This document shows, piece by piece, positions 27,685 to 35,687 of a stretch of DNA of 64,000 bases. The notes beneath the pieces were generated by a model. The model saw only the letters and a program-made list of their open reading frames with translations. It had not been told where the DNA came from and made no database searches. Each line of letters opens with the position of its first letter. Within the stretch, counting starts at the first letter, position 1. The translations under genes and the position numbers were made by a program. Location: assembly GCA_001771815.1 (NCBI GenBank), contig MEPU01000002.1:62001-126000 (forward strand), written 5' to 3'. The DNA comes from Bdellovibrionales bacterium RIFCSPHIGHO2_01_FULL_40_29 (GTDB lineage: Bacteria > Bdellovibrionota > Bdellovibrionia > Bdellovibrionales > Bdellovibrionaceae).

Positions 27685-28923
27685 CTATTTTTTTACAGGG
27701 ACGTTGCTATTCCCTGGAGACACTTGTCCAGCACCAGATGGCTGCTTGGCAATGGCCTCATAACGTTTAAGCACAGTTTGCAATTGCGGGATTGCTACCG
27801 CACATGTCGTCACGATATCTTTTTTAATGCGATCTGAATTTTTTCGTTTTGTTCCTTGAGCATCTTTATAAATCAAACGATTCTTCTCCGACTGAGCCTC
27901 GTCGCAAAGTTTGTAAAAACTTGATAAATACTGAGACAGAAGCTCAGGCTTTGCTTTTAATAACACCAGCGTATTTTCTAAATACCGATCATTTTTAGTT
28001 TGATTCTTGCAATTCAAGGTAGCCGAAACCGAATTTGCAATACAAACAGGCTTTGCTTGTTCAAGACATTGCTGGGAATCTGCTTTACTGACAGAGCATT
28101 CACCTTCGAATCCAAAGAGCAGCGGATTACACATCACTTCAGAATTTTCACACTTAAATGTATTGCGATTAAATGCCATATTCAGAAGATCGCTTGAAGG
28201 AATTTCTCGCGGGGCTCTGCAAACCACATCTTCAATTACAAAACCAGCATACATACAAGCAGAATATGAGTACGAAGGCTCTCTGTCTTTGATCTCAGAT
28301 TCTTGAAATTGTCTGTGCTCAGACACTTTCACTGCACGAGCAACTGTTTTCTTGGGCAATAGAGAAGACTGTTGAACTTTTGGTTTTGCGCCGGTGATTG
28401 TTTGAAAGATCAACTCTTGATTGTACATCATATGACTTATCAATGAATGAACCCCTAAACCCTTTGCTTTGGATTCAATACGGGTTTTGAGAGCCTCAAA
28501 CTGCAGTATCAGTTTTTGATTCTCGGTGGATTGGGGTTGTCCTTTTAACTTATGAGCCTCGGCAATCAAAAGTGTTAAAGCCATTGTCGCATGCTTTGTG
28601 TCCCGCGTACGCTCAAAAAGTTCTGCCGATTCAACAGCCGCAATTTTATTATCCACATTTAAAGCCAGGGCTTCGCGCGCAATCAGAGTCCCCAACATCA
28701 GCAACCTGGTATCATGGTACTGCGAAAATAATTCTGATGGTCCATTTAAAGAAGCCATGATTTCTCGAAGCTCCAATATCATTTTTTTCTGGCTGGCCTG
28801 ATCCAGATTTTTAAAGTCGGTTGCAATCCAATCAACCCGAGGTTGATTCATGTCATTTGCTATTCCACGTGTTGAAAACAAAAACACCAGACTTAATAAA
28901 AAAAAGACTTTATATAATTTCAT
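27685..28923 (-). CDS. Cysteine-core exported protein, short paralogue C
   Basis: 412 residues. A signal peptide (YKVFFLLSLVFLFSTRGIA) is followed by a helical domain with DQASQKKMILELREIMASL, which parallels LQQRASYIVKMRLMYMSAL of the 5.4-7.8 kb protein. The cysteine core at about 222-289 has CMYAGFV, then CNPLLFGFEGEC, then AKPVCI, the same order as in the two large paralogues at 3.2-7.8 kb. It lacks their membrane segment and cysteine-rich tail, so it may be fully periplasmic or secreted. The start codon lies inside a strong AU-rich hairpin (see the separate entry). Function unknown; the family relation is my comparison by eye. Confidence 0.72.
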   Translation of the reverse strand: MKLYKVFFLLSLVFLFSTRGIANDMNQPRVDWIATDFKNLDQASQKKMILELREIMASLNGPSELFSQYHDTRLLMLGTLIAREALALNVDNKIAAVESAELFERTRDTKHATMALTLLIAEAHKLKGQPQSTENQKLILQFEALKTRIESKAKGLGVHSLISHMMYNQELIFQTITGAKPKVQQSSLLPKKTVARAVKVSEHRQFQESEIKDREPSYSYSACMYAGFVIEDVVCRAPREIPSSDLLNMAFNRNTFKCENSEVMCNPLLFGFEGECSVSKADSQQCLEQAKPVCIANSVSATLNCKNQTKNDRYLENTLVLLKAKPELLSQYLSSFYKLCDEAQSEKNRLIYKDAQGTKRKNSDRIKKDIVTTCAVAIPQLQTVLKRYEAIAKQPSGAGQVSPGNSNVPVKK

Positions 28924-28935
28924 ATAAAGTCTTTT
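28902..28935 (-). promoter_or_regulatory. Hairpin with U-tract across a start codon
   Basis: A perfect 14-bp inverted repeat (28902-28915 and 28922-28935) with a 6-nt spacer. On the minus-strand transcript it reads AAAAGACTTTATAT, loop GAAATT, then the complement, ending in a run of eight U. The ATG of the 412-residue protein (28921-28923) is at the stem-loop junction. It could act as an intrinsic terminator for the gene ending at 28983, as a translation switch, or both. Confidence 0.6.
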
Positions 28936-28982
28936 CGGTTTTCACAAACTGTAACTTCAGATAATTTGCACCTTAGTCCGGT

Positions 28983-29816
28983 CTAGTAATCGCTGTCATC
29001 TTCCATACTTGGAGCATCGCCAATACCGCGAATCTCATCTGTAAATGATTGAACTTCATCATCAGATTCAGACTCACCCAAAGCAGATTCATCAATTTCA
29101 AGTTCCTGGATCACAGAAATAAAATCTTTCTCTGTTTTTAAATCTTTCTTAATCACTTCAACAAACTTATCTGGATATCGAGCCATTAAATCCTCGACAT
29201 ACTTTTCAAGTTTTCCATCCAATAAAATAATCTTGCGCGTTTGAATTTTCTTCCACAATAACAAATAGTGATAGCGGCAATAGCCGTCTACAGTTGAAAC
29301 TTGATCACAATCACGCACTTTGCAAAGTCTGCGACCTTCAGAGTCTGTCAGATAAATCTCTTCATCTTTAACTTCAGAGTCTGTCTCCTCTAAATCCAGA
29401 TCATTAATATCAATATCATCTTCTTCAACTGCTTTAAGGTCCTCTTCATATTCGGCAATTTCACTTTCACCGAACTCGTCTCCAACGAGATCTTCTTCAA
29501 AATCATCTTCCTTTTTTTCGACCTTTTTACTTTTAGATTTTAATTTAGAGTCTGCTTTTGCGGGCTTTGCGACAGTTTTTGGGGCTGCTGCTGGTTGAGC
29601 TTTCGCGTTATGAACAACGGTCTCAACGGTCTTTTTACCTTTGGTCGCCATCTCTTTTTTGGAGTCTTTGACTACTTTTTGCTCAGCCTTTTTAGCAGGG
29701 GCCTTAGCCTTCGTAGCAATCACAGGTTTTTTAGCTTTAATTTCAGGCTTTTTAACCGGTTTTTTGATATTTTTTTTAGCATTCTTTGTTTTTGCATTCA
29801 CTTTTGTTTTTGCCAT
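28983..29816 (-). CDS. Lysine-rich, acidic protein with possible Cys/His metal site
   Basis: 277 residues in three zones. Residues 1-115 are Lys/Ala/Pro-rich and histone-H1-like (AKTKVNAKTKNAKKN, KPVKKP). Residues 116-165 are strongly acidic (EEDDIDINDLDLEETDSE). The C-terminal 110 residues form a compact domain with CKVRDCDQVSTVDGYCRYHY, a C-x4-C-x8-C-x2-H arrangement that could bind zinc, followed by charged helices. ATG 29816 has AAGGG 8 nt upstream. A nucleic-acid-binding role is suggested by the basic region only. It is divergent from the thiolase operon; the family is not recognised. Confidence 0.6.
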   Translation of the reverse strand: MAKTKVNAKTKNAKKNIKKPVKKPEIKAKKPVIATKAKAPAKKAEQKVVKDSKKEMATKGKKTVETVVHNAKAQPAAAPKTVAKPAKADSKLKSKSKKVEKKEDDFEEDLVGDEFGESEIAEYEEDLKAVEEDDIDINDLDLEETDSEVKDEEIYLTDSEGRRLCKVRDCDQVSTVDGYCRYHYLLLWKKIQTRKIILLDGKLEKYVEDLMARYPDKFVEVIKKDLKTEKDFISVIQELEIDESALGESESDDEVQSFTDEIRGIGDAPSMEDDSDY

Positions 29817-29926
29817 ATGAAATACCCTTGTTGGAATCAAACCAAACTGTCAATAGCTATTTAATTTAATTTTTTATGTGTTAAAGTCACTTTGAAATTT
29901 CATTAATTTTTTTCAAAGGAGTCTTT

Positions 29927-31105
29927 ATGGAAAAAGTCGTCATCGTTGCCGCTACACGCACCCCCGTTGGTAGCTTTCAAGGTTCTCTTTCAAGCGTTGC
30001 TGCCCCAAAGCTAGGATCCATTGCCATTCGTTCTCTTTTAGAAAAAGCTCATGTGAGTCCCGCCGATATTCACGAACTTGTTTTTGGTGAAGTTCTGACG
30101 GCTGGCGTTGGCCAAGCACCTGCCCGTCAAGCTGCATTGGGTGCCGGGCTTTCAAATTCAACTCCTTGCCTAACTATAAATAAAGTTTGTGGTTCTGGTT
30201 TAAAAGCTGTCATGTTGGCCAGTGATTCTATTCGTCTTGGCACCACCAGCGTCGCTATTGCCGGTGGACAGGAAAATATGTCTCTCGCTCCTCACCTTTT
30301 AGAAAATTCGCGCACTGGATTTCGAATGGGTTCAATCAATATGACTGATTCTATGATCAAAGATGGTCTTTGGGATCCCTATAATAATTTTCATATGGGA
30401 AATGCCGCTGAACTTTGCTCTAAGGAGTATTCTTTCACTCGCGAAGCTCAAGATCAGTTTGCCATCGAATCTTATAAAAAAGCACAAAAGGCCATTGCTG
30501 ATGGTCACTTCAAATCAGAAATTACTGCCGTCACCATCGAAGGAAAAAAAGGAGCACTCACTGTTGATACTGATGAAGAACCTGGAAAAGCCATGTTCGA
30601 TAAAATGCCGGGATTAAGACCTGCGTTTGAAAAAGACGGAACAATCACTGCAGCGAATGCTTCAAAACTGAATGACGGTGCTGCGGCTTTATTATTAATG
30701 AGTGAAACCGAAGCTAAAAAACGAGGGTTAACTCCTTTAGCAACCATCGTTTCTTATGCAACTTTTGCACAGGATCCAAAATTTTTCACAACGGCTCCTA
30801 TTGGTGCAATTAAAAAATCGTTGGAAATGGCATCCTTGCAAATTGCCGATATCGATTTATTTGAAATCAATGAAGCTTTTGCCAATGTGACAATGGCCGC
30901 GCAAAAAACTTTAGAAATTCCGAAAGAGCGAATCAATATTCATGGCGGCGCTATTGCCATTGGACACCCGATTGGGGCCAGTGGGGCTCGTATTTTAACA
31001 ACACTCACACACGCACTTCAGACTCATCGCTTGAAGCGCGGTTTAGCAACACTTTGTATTGGTGGCGGAGAAGCGGTTTCGCTCGTCATCGAGAAATACA
31101 ACTAA
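29927..31105 (+). CDS. Acetyl-CoA C-acetyltransferase (thiolase)
   Basis: 392 residues. Interconverts two acetyl-CoA and acetoacetyl-CoA. The nucleophile cysteine is in NKVCGSGLKAV, the second active-site set is NEAFA and GGAIAIGHPIGASG, and the C-terminal cysteine is in TLCIGGGEA. The size fits the biosynthetic/AtoB type rather than long-chain FadA. AAAGGAG precedes the ATG. It leads a three-gene operon with both subunits of a 3-oxoacid CoA-transferase, which points to acetoacetate use or formation. Confidence 0.93.
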   Translation: MEKVVIVAATRTPVGSFQGSLSSVAAPKLGSIAIRSLLEKAHVSPADIHELVFGEVLTAGVGQAPARQAALGAGLSNSTPCLTINKVCGSGLKAVMLASDSIRLGTTSVAIAGGQENMSLAPHLLENSRTGFRMGSINMTDSMIKDGLWDPYNNFHMGNAAELCSKEYSFTREAQDQFAIESYKKAQKAIADGHFKSEITAVTIEGKKGALTVDTDEEPGKAMFDKMPGLRPAFEKDGTITAANASKLNDGAAALLLMSETEAKKRGLTPLATIVSYATFAQDPKFFTTAPIGAIKKSLEMASLQIADIDLFEINEAFANVTMAAQKTLEIPKERINIHGGAIAIGHPIGASGARILTTLTHALQTHRLKRGLATLCIGGGEAVSLVIEKYN

Positions 31106-31113
31106 GGATTTCT

Positions 31114-31815
31114 ATGTCACACAAAGTTTTTTCTGACGCAAAAACGGCATTGTCTGGAGTCCAAGATAACATGACTTATCTTGTGGGTGGTTTTGGATTG
31201 TGTGGTATTCCTGAAAATTGTATTTTAGCTCTTCGAGATTCGGGAGTTAAAAATATCACCTGCGTTTCAAATAACGCCGGAGTTGATGATTTTGGATTAG
31301 GACTTTTGCTGCAAACACGTCAAATAAAAAAAATGATGTCCTCTTATGTTGGCGAGAACGCCACTTTTGAAAAACAATTTATGTCTGGTGAACTCGAGCT
31401 TGAATTCTGTCCCCAAGGAACATTAGCTGAAAGACTTCGCGCTGGAGGAGCAGGAATTCCAGGATTCTACACACCAACAGGTGTTGGAACAAAGATCGCC
31501 GAAGGTAAGGAAATTCGTCAGTTTGATGGTCGTGATTATGTTTTGGAAAAGGGCATTATCGGAGATTTTGCTTTTGTGAAAGCCTGGAAAGGCGATAAAT
31601 TCGGAAATTTAGTTTATCGAAAAACAGCTCGCAACTTTAATCCTATGATTGCAACAGCGGGTAAAATCACCGTGGCCGAAGTGGAAGAACTTGTTGAAAT
31701 TGGCGAGCTAGATCCTGACCAAATCCACACACCGGGTGTGTTTGTTCAACGCATCTTTCAGGGATCAAACTACGAAAAACGCATTGAACAGCGCACTGTT
31801 CAGAAGAGAGTCTAA
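31114..31815 (+). CDS. scoA: 3-oxoacid CoA-transferase subunit A
   Basis: 233 residues. Together with subunit B it moves CoA from succinyl-CoA (or another donor) to acetoacetate. The family start MTYLVGGFGLCGIPENC and the internal FYTPTGVGTKIAEGKEIRQF are characteristic of ScoA/AtoD. I start at ATG 31114, which has AAGGA 6 nt upstream and follows the thiolase stop by 8 nt. The ending FQGSNYEKRIEQRTV is typical of ScoA. Donor specificity cannot be read from the sequence. Confidence 0.92.
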   Translation: MSHKVFSDAKTALSGVQDNMTYLVGGFGLCGIPENCILALRDSGVKNITCVSNNAGVDDFGLGLLLQTRQIKKMMSSYVGENATFEKQFMSGELELEFCPQGTLAERLRAGGAGIPGFYTPTGVGTKIAEGKEIRQFDGRDYVLEKGIIGDFAFVKAWKGDKFGNLVYRKTARNFNPMIATAGKITVAEVEELVEIGELDPDQIHTPGVFVQRIFQGSNYEKRIEQRTVQKRV

Positions 31816-31816
31816 G

Positions 31817-32473
31817 ATGCCACTGACCCGCGAACAAATTGCAAAACGGATTTCCGAAGAAGTTCAAGATGGTTACACTGTTAATTTAGGAATTGGCATT
31901 CCCACTTTAGTTGCTAATTATATTCCTTCAACAAAAACAGTTATGTTACAAAGCGAGAATGGCCTTCTAGGAATGGGACCATTTCCTTTTGAAGGATCGG
32001 AAGATGCAGATCTGATCAATGCCGGAAAACAAACAATCACTACGTTACCCGGCTCCAGTTTTTTCAGTTCGGCGGATAGTTTTGCAATGATTCGCGGGGG
32101 ACATATTGATTTAACAGTTTTGGGTGCTATGGAAGTCGACGAAGTTGGAAGTATTGCCAACTGGATGGTTCCCGGAAAAATGATTAAAGGCATGGGTGGC
32201 GCCATGGATTTAGTTGCCGGAGCAAAAAATGTAATTGTGGCCATGCAACATACAGACAAAGATGGAAATTCAAAACTGCGCAAGGCCTGCACACTTCCAT
32301 TAACTGGGGTTCGTTGTATCAAAAAAATAGTTTCTGATTTTGGCGTGATCGAAATCACTCCCAATGGATTTTTATTGTTAGAATATGCTCCTGATATGAC
32401 AGCAGAGCAGGTTTTAAAAGCCACCGAAGGCAAAATGACGATTCATCCTGAATGCAAAAGAATGAGTGTTTAG
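31817..32473 (+). CDS. scoB: 3-oxoacid CoA-transferase subunit B
   Basis: 218 residues. Carries the catalytic glutamate in VMLQSENGLLGMGPFP, which forms the thioester intermediate. It begins at ATG 31817, one nucleotide after the subunit A stop, so expression is coupled. Other conserved parts are GIGIPTLVANYIP and DLTVLGAMEVDEVG. It ends on TAG 32473, exactly against the stop of the convergent pyruvate kinase gene; no terminator fits between them. Confidence 0.93.
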   Translation: MPLTREQIAKRISEEVQDGYTVNLGIGIPTLVANYIPSTKTVMLQSENGLLGMGPFPFEGSEDADLINAGKQTITTLPGSSFFSSADSFAMIRGGHIDLTVLGAMEVDEVGSIANWMVPGKMIKGMGGAMDLVAGAKNVIVAMQHTDKDGNSKLRKACTLPLTGVRCIKKIVSDFGVIEITPNGFLLLEYAPDMTAEQVLKATEGKMTIHPECKRMSV

Positions 32474-33961
32474 TTATCCAATAACTGCCATTTGCGCAAA
32501 ACGCAGTGGCAATTTTTCATTTTTGGATTTCATATACTCTTCCCCACCCAGCACGTGAACATGAATGGCATTTGTTTTCCCATGATCTGCGATTGGCTGA
32601 CCTAAAGTTAAAATAATCCGTTCACCCGTTTTAGCTAATCCATTTTCAATTAGTAATTTTTCAACTTGAAAAAGAATATCTTTCAATGTTTCGTAGGGCT
32701 GTAAATGCAAAGTCTGCAGGCCCCATATAATTTCTAATCGATTCAAAACATCTAAATCTTTAGTCATAGCCACGATCTGTGCCTTGGGACGATAACTTGC
32801 AATGATCTGTGCTGTTTTACCGGTTGTCGTCAGACACACAATCACAGAGGCATTTAACTTTAAGGCCGATAACACAGAACTGGCTGCGATGGCTGCCGGT
32901 GTGCTTAAAAGCTCATTATCCAAAGATATTTTATAATAATTTTCTTCTTGTTTTTCGACTTCAAGAATAATCTCGTGCATGGTGCGAATGGCCTTAAAAG
33001 GATACTTACCACTTGCAGATTCTGCTGAAAGCATAACCGCATCAGTGCCATCTAATATCGCGTTTGCGACGTCAGTGATTTCCGCCCGAGTAGGACGAGG
33101 ATTTTCAACCATTGAGTCCAGCATTTGGGTTGCCGTGATCACTGGTTTTCCCAATTGGTTTGATAATTTGATAATTCGCTTCTGCTCTCGGGGCAATCGA
33201 CTTTGACCGATTTCTACCGCTAAATCTCCGCGGGCCACCATAACCACATCACTTAGTCGAATGATCTCTTCTAAATTATCTAAGGCCTCGAGCATTTCAA
33301 TTTTAGCAACAATTTTAGCTGGAGAATTATGCTTTTCAATGATTTCCCGCAACTGCCGAATGTCTTTTGCATGGCGCACGAAACTCAAAGCAATGTAATC
33401 CACTCCATTTTGTAGACCAAACTCGAGATCCTCTCGATCCTTTGATGTGAGGGCTTCAACCGGCAATGTCACTCCTGGAAGGTTCATTCCTTTTCGATTC
33501 TTTAGAATTCCTCCATAAATAACCTTGGCCTCCAAAGATTTAGGTCCCACATTTAAAACCTCAAGTTCAATCAAACCATCATCAATTAAAATATGATTGC
33601 CTTTTTTACACGCCAAACAGAGTTCTTTAAAATCACTCGGAATCAAGCCGTCTCTTCCGATGACGTCCTCTATTGTTACCGTCACAATTTGATTTTGCAC
33701 CAATACAATAGAACCTTTTTCAAATAAGCCAACTCGAACTTTTGGGCCTTGTAAATCTTGAAGAATAGTCACGGGAGCTTTCAACTCTGCTGAAATTTCC
33801 CGTAATGATTTAATAACGGCGAGATGTTCCGGATGAGTGCCATGACTGAAATTCAATCGAGCCACATTCATTCCGGCGAGAATAGCCTTTTTTAAATTTT
33901 CAGGTTCTTTTGATGAAGGACCAATGGTAGCAACAATTTTCGCACGACGATGAAATAACAT
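32474..33961 (-). CDS. pyk: Pyruvate kinase
   Basis: 495 residues. Final glycolytic step, PEP plus ADP to pyruvate plus ATP. Conserved parts: ATIGPSSKEPENLKKAI, NFSHGTHPEH, the metal/PEP-binding IVAKIEMLEALDN, and ARGDLAVEIG followed by ITATQMLDSM. The C-terminal domain is complete (GERIILTLGQPIADHGKTN), with a short extra tail. It is the last gene behind two envelope-associated genes, 17 nt after the second, so the three may be cotranscribed. Confidence 0.95.
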   Translation of the reverse strand: MLFHRRAKIVATIGPSSKEPENLKKAILAGMNVARLNFSHGTHPEHLAVIKSLREISAELKAPVTILQDLQGPKVRVGLFEKGSIVLVQNQIVTVTIEDVIGRDGLIPSDFKELCLACKKGNHILIDDGLIELEVLNVGPKSLEAKVIYGGILKNRKGMNLPGVTLPVEALTSKDREDLEFGLQNGVDYIALSFVRHAKDIRQLREIIEKHNSPAKIVAKIEMLEALDNLEEIIRLSDVVMVARGDLAVEIGQSRLPREQKRIIKLSNQLGKPVITATQMLDSMVENPRPTRAEITDVANAILDGTDAVMLSAESASGKYPFKAIRTMHEIILEVEKQEENYYKISLDNELLSTPAAIAASSVLSALKLNASVIVCLTTTGKTAQIIASYRPKAQIVAMTKDLDVLNRLEIIWGLQTLHLQPYETLKDILFQVEKLLIENGLAKTGERIILTLGQPIADHGKTNAIHVHVLGGEEYMKSKNEKLPLRFAQMAVIG

Positions 33962-33978
33962 GAAATCAGGCTATCGTT

Positions 33979-34647
33979 TTATCGATAAAAAGTCCTGTAA
34001 AAAAACTGTTCTCGGACTCTTTTTAATTCTAAAGATTGTTTTTCTTTTTCCTGACGTTCTAGTCGCTCTGACTGTTCAACCGAGGCCACAGAGCGTTGTA
34101 GGACCTTGGTTTGGGTTTTGGTTTGCGTGATAAACTCTTTTTTCCAAGGTCGCTCAATACTCTTCAAAAATGATAAAAACTGATTGCGCCGTTCAAAAAA
34201 TCTGGCAACAAACAAAAGAAGTTCAGATTTCTCTAAGAATGTTGATTTTGCTAAGACATTATTAGTTTGTATGTCAAAAACGGTATAGGTTGAAAGAATA
34301 AAACGATTCAAATCCAAAATGAAGAGTTGTTTTGAATCTCGCTCAACCAGTTGATTACTCTGTGCAAGATAGACTTCGTTGATGCGAATTCCTTCACCTG
34401 ATTGTGAGACTTGCATTTTTCCTTTAAGAATATCCACAGAGACATCTTCAAATGATTTCCATTGAAGAATAGCACCATTCAAAGCCCTGAATGTTCCTTG
34501 CTTAAGAGTGAGAGTCTCTTCAGCATCTTGAATTTGCGTCAGACAGGGAGTTACTTTTCTGGAAAAACATTGCTCCGGAACCTCAAGAAGTTTTGCCTCA
34601 ACGTGGTAGGCTAATAAAAAAAGAGCTAACCAGATAGCCGCTTTCAT
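33979..34647 (-). CDS. Exported hypothetical protein
   Basis: 222 residues with a signal peptide (MKAAIWLALFLLAYHVEA). The mature part has a cysteine pair near the N-terminus (CFSRKVTPC) and a FecR-like beta-rich stretch (TLTLKQGTFRALNGAILQWKSF, then VDILKGKMQVSQSGEGIRI). A highly charged C-terminal helix follows (SERLERQEKEKQSLELKRVREQ). No family assigned. It starts 1 nt after the preceding gene ends, so the two are probably made together; the pairing with a TPR protein suggests a periplasmic complex, which is inference. Confidence 0.6.
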   Translation of the reverse strand: MKAAIWLALFLLAYHVEAKLLEVPEQCFSRKVTPCLTQIQDAEETLTLKQGTFRALNGAILQWKSFEDVSVDILKGKMQVSQSGEGIRINEVYLAQSNQLVERDSKQLFILDLNRFILSTYTVFDIQTNNVLAKSTFLEKSELLLFVARFFERRNQFLSFLKSIERPWKKEFITQTKTQTKVLQRSVASVEQSERLERQEKEKQSLELKRVREQFFYRTFYR

Positions 34648-34648
34648 A

Positions 34649-35266
34649 TCAATTTGACTTTTTCCGGACTAATTCCAGTTTGTCCATCACACTTTTTTCA
34701 TCAGCAAACTCGGCCCGGACAATTTGCAAGATGGAGTCCGCTTCTTTAAATCGTTTGAGTTTTGTATAAACCGAACTCAAAAGAATCAAGGATTCACCTG
34801 CCCATTTTGATTCTGGAAACTGTGACACCACATTCTCGATATCAATGAGACAAAGATCTTCCTTGAATGTCAGATGACAGTGCGCAAGGGCCTGTTCAAA
34901 ATAAGCTTCGCCAAGCAATTCTGTGTCTGCAGAAGTCTCTAGAATTTTTTTTGTCACTTTCAGAATAGATTCGGCCTTCTGCTGATTTTTTGCTTTTTGC
35001 AACTGGGTGCGATAAAAGGAATCAAAAGAAATTTCTTTCGTGGAGTTCTGAATACTCGCAATTTGACGACTTGGGGCACTTTGCCCAAGCCTAATTTCGA
35101 GTGCTTCATTTTGTAGCTTCATTTGCACCAGTTGAGTCTCTAAAGCTTTAGTTTTTTGTTTTTCTAACTCAACACCAGAAAGATGATAATCAAAAGCAAA
35201 GTAAGATGTGGCTAAGCCCGTAAATAGGAACATTACCATCACAAAAAATAAGTCAACCTTCTTCAT
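34649..35266 (-). CDS. Membrane-anchored coiled-coil protein with TPR-like repeats
   Basis: About 205 residues. One N-terminal membrane segment (LFFVMVMFLFTGLATSYFAF), then a coiled coil (ELEKQKTKALETQLVQMKLQ and onward), then two or three TPR-like helical hairpins (GEAYFEQALAHC ... SKWAGESLILLSSVYTKLKRFKEADSILQ). The arrangement recalls YbgF/CpoB-like envelope proteins, though with an uncleaved anchor. I use ATG 35266; an in-frame TTG 45 nt upstream is less likely. Upstream neighbour is the divergent HU gene. Confidence 0.6.
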   Translation of the reverse strand: MKKVDLFFVMVMFLFTGLATSYFAFDYHLSGVELEKQKTKALETQLVQMKLQNEALEIRLGQSAPSRQIASIQNSTKEISFDSFYRTQLQKAKNQQKAESILKVTKKILETSADTELLGEAYFEQALAHCHLTFKEDLCLIDIENVVSQFPESKWAGESLILLSSVYTKLKRFKEADSILQIVRAEFADEKSVMDKLELVRKKSN

Positions 35267-35407
35267 ACTGGACTCATCGGTTCGCACTTGACCAAAGTTT
35301 AATCGTTCCAATTTGAGACAAAAGCCTTTTTAATGGCCTTCTTTTAAGTCCTAATGAATTGCGCCAAAGCATGACAACTGACTGAGCCATGCCTAATCTA
35401 CTCGTCT

Positions 35408-35680
35408 ATGAATAAAGCCGAATTGATTGCTGCTATCGCTGTCCGCTCGAAATTAACAAAATCACAAACTGAACTTTGCCTTGATAGCACTTTGGAAGTG
35501 ATTCAAAAAATGGTCTCTCAGGGGGAAGAAGTTAAACTTGTCGGCTTCGGCACATTCTGCAAAATGACTCGTAAACCAAAAACAGGACGCAATCCAAAAA
35601 CAGGTCAAACTTATAAAATTCCAACGACCCATGTTCCTCGCTTTAAACCTGGAAAAGATTTTAAGGATTCCGTAAAATAA
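35408..35680 (+). CDS. HU/IHF-type nucleoid DNA-binding protein
   Basis: 90 residues, the standard HU size. It has the N-terminal helices (MNKAELIAAIAVRSKLTKSQ), the EVKLVGFGTFC saddle strand and the flexible DNA-binding arm RNPKTGQTYKIPTTHVPRFKPG with the intercalating proline region. HU shapes the nucleoid as a dimer. No clear ribosome binding site precedes the ATG. The stop is 7 nt from the convergent ChaN-like gene. Confidence 0.94.
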   Translation: MNKAELIAAIAVRSKLTKSQTELCLDSTLEVIQKMVSQGEEVKLVGFGTFCKMTRKPKTGRNPKTGQTYKIPTTHVPRFKPGKDFKDSVK

Positions 35681-35687
35681 AGAGATT

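Noticed and set aside
31918-32433. A 171-codon minus-strand frame
   Set aside because: It lies opposite scoB and reflects that gene's codon pattern; the product is low-complexity Ser/Pro/Ile text with no family signal.
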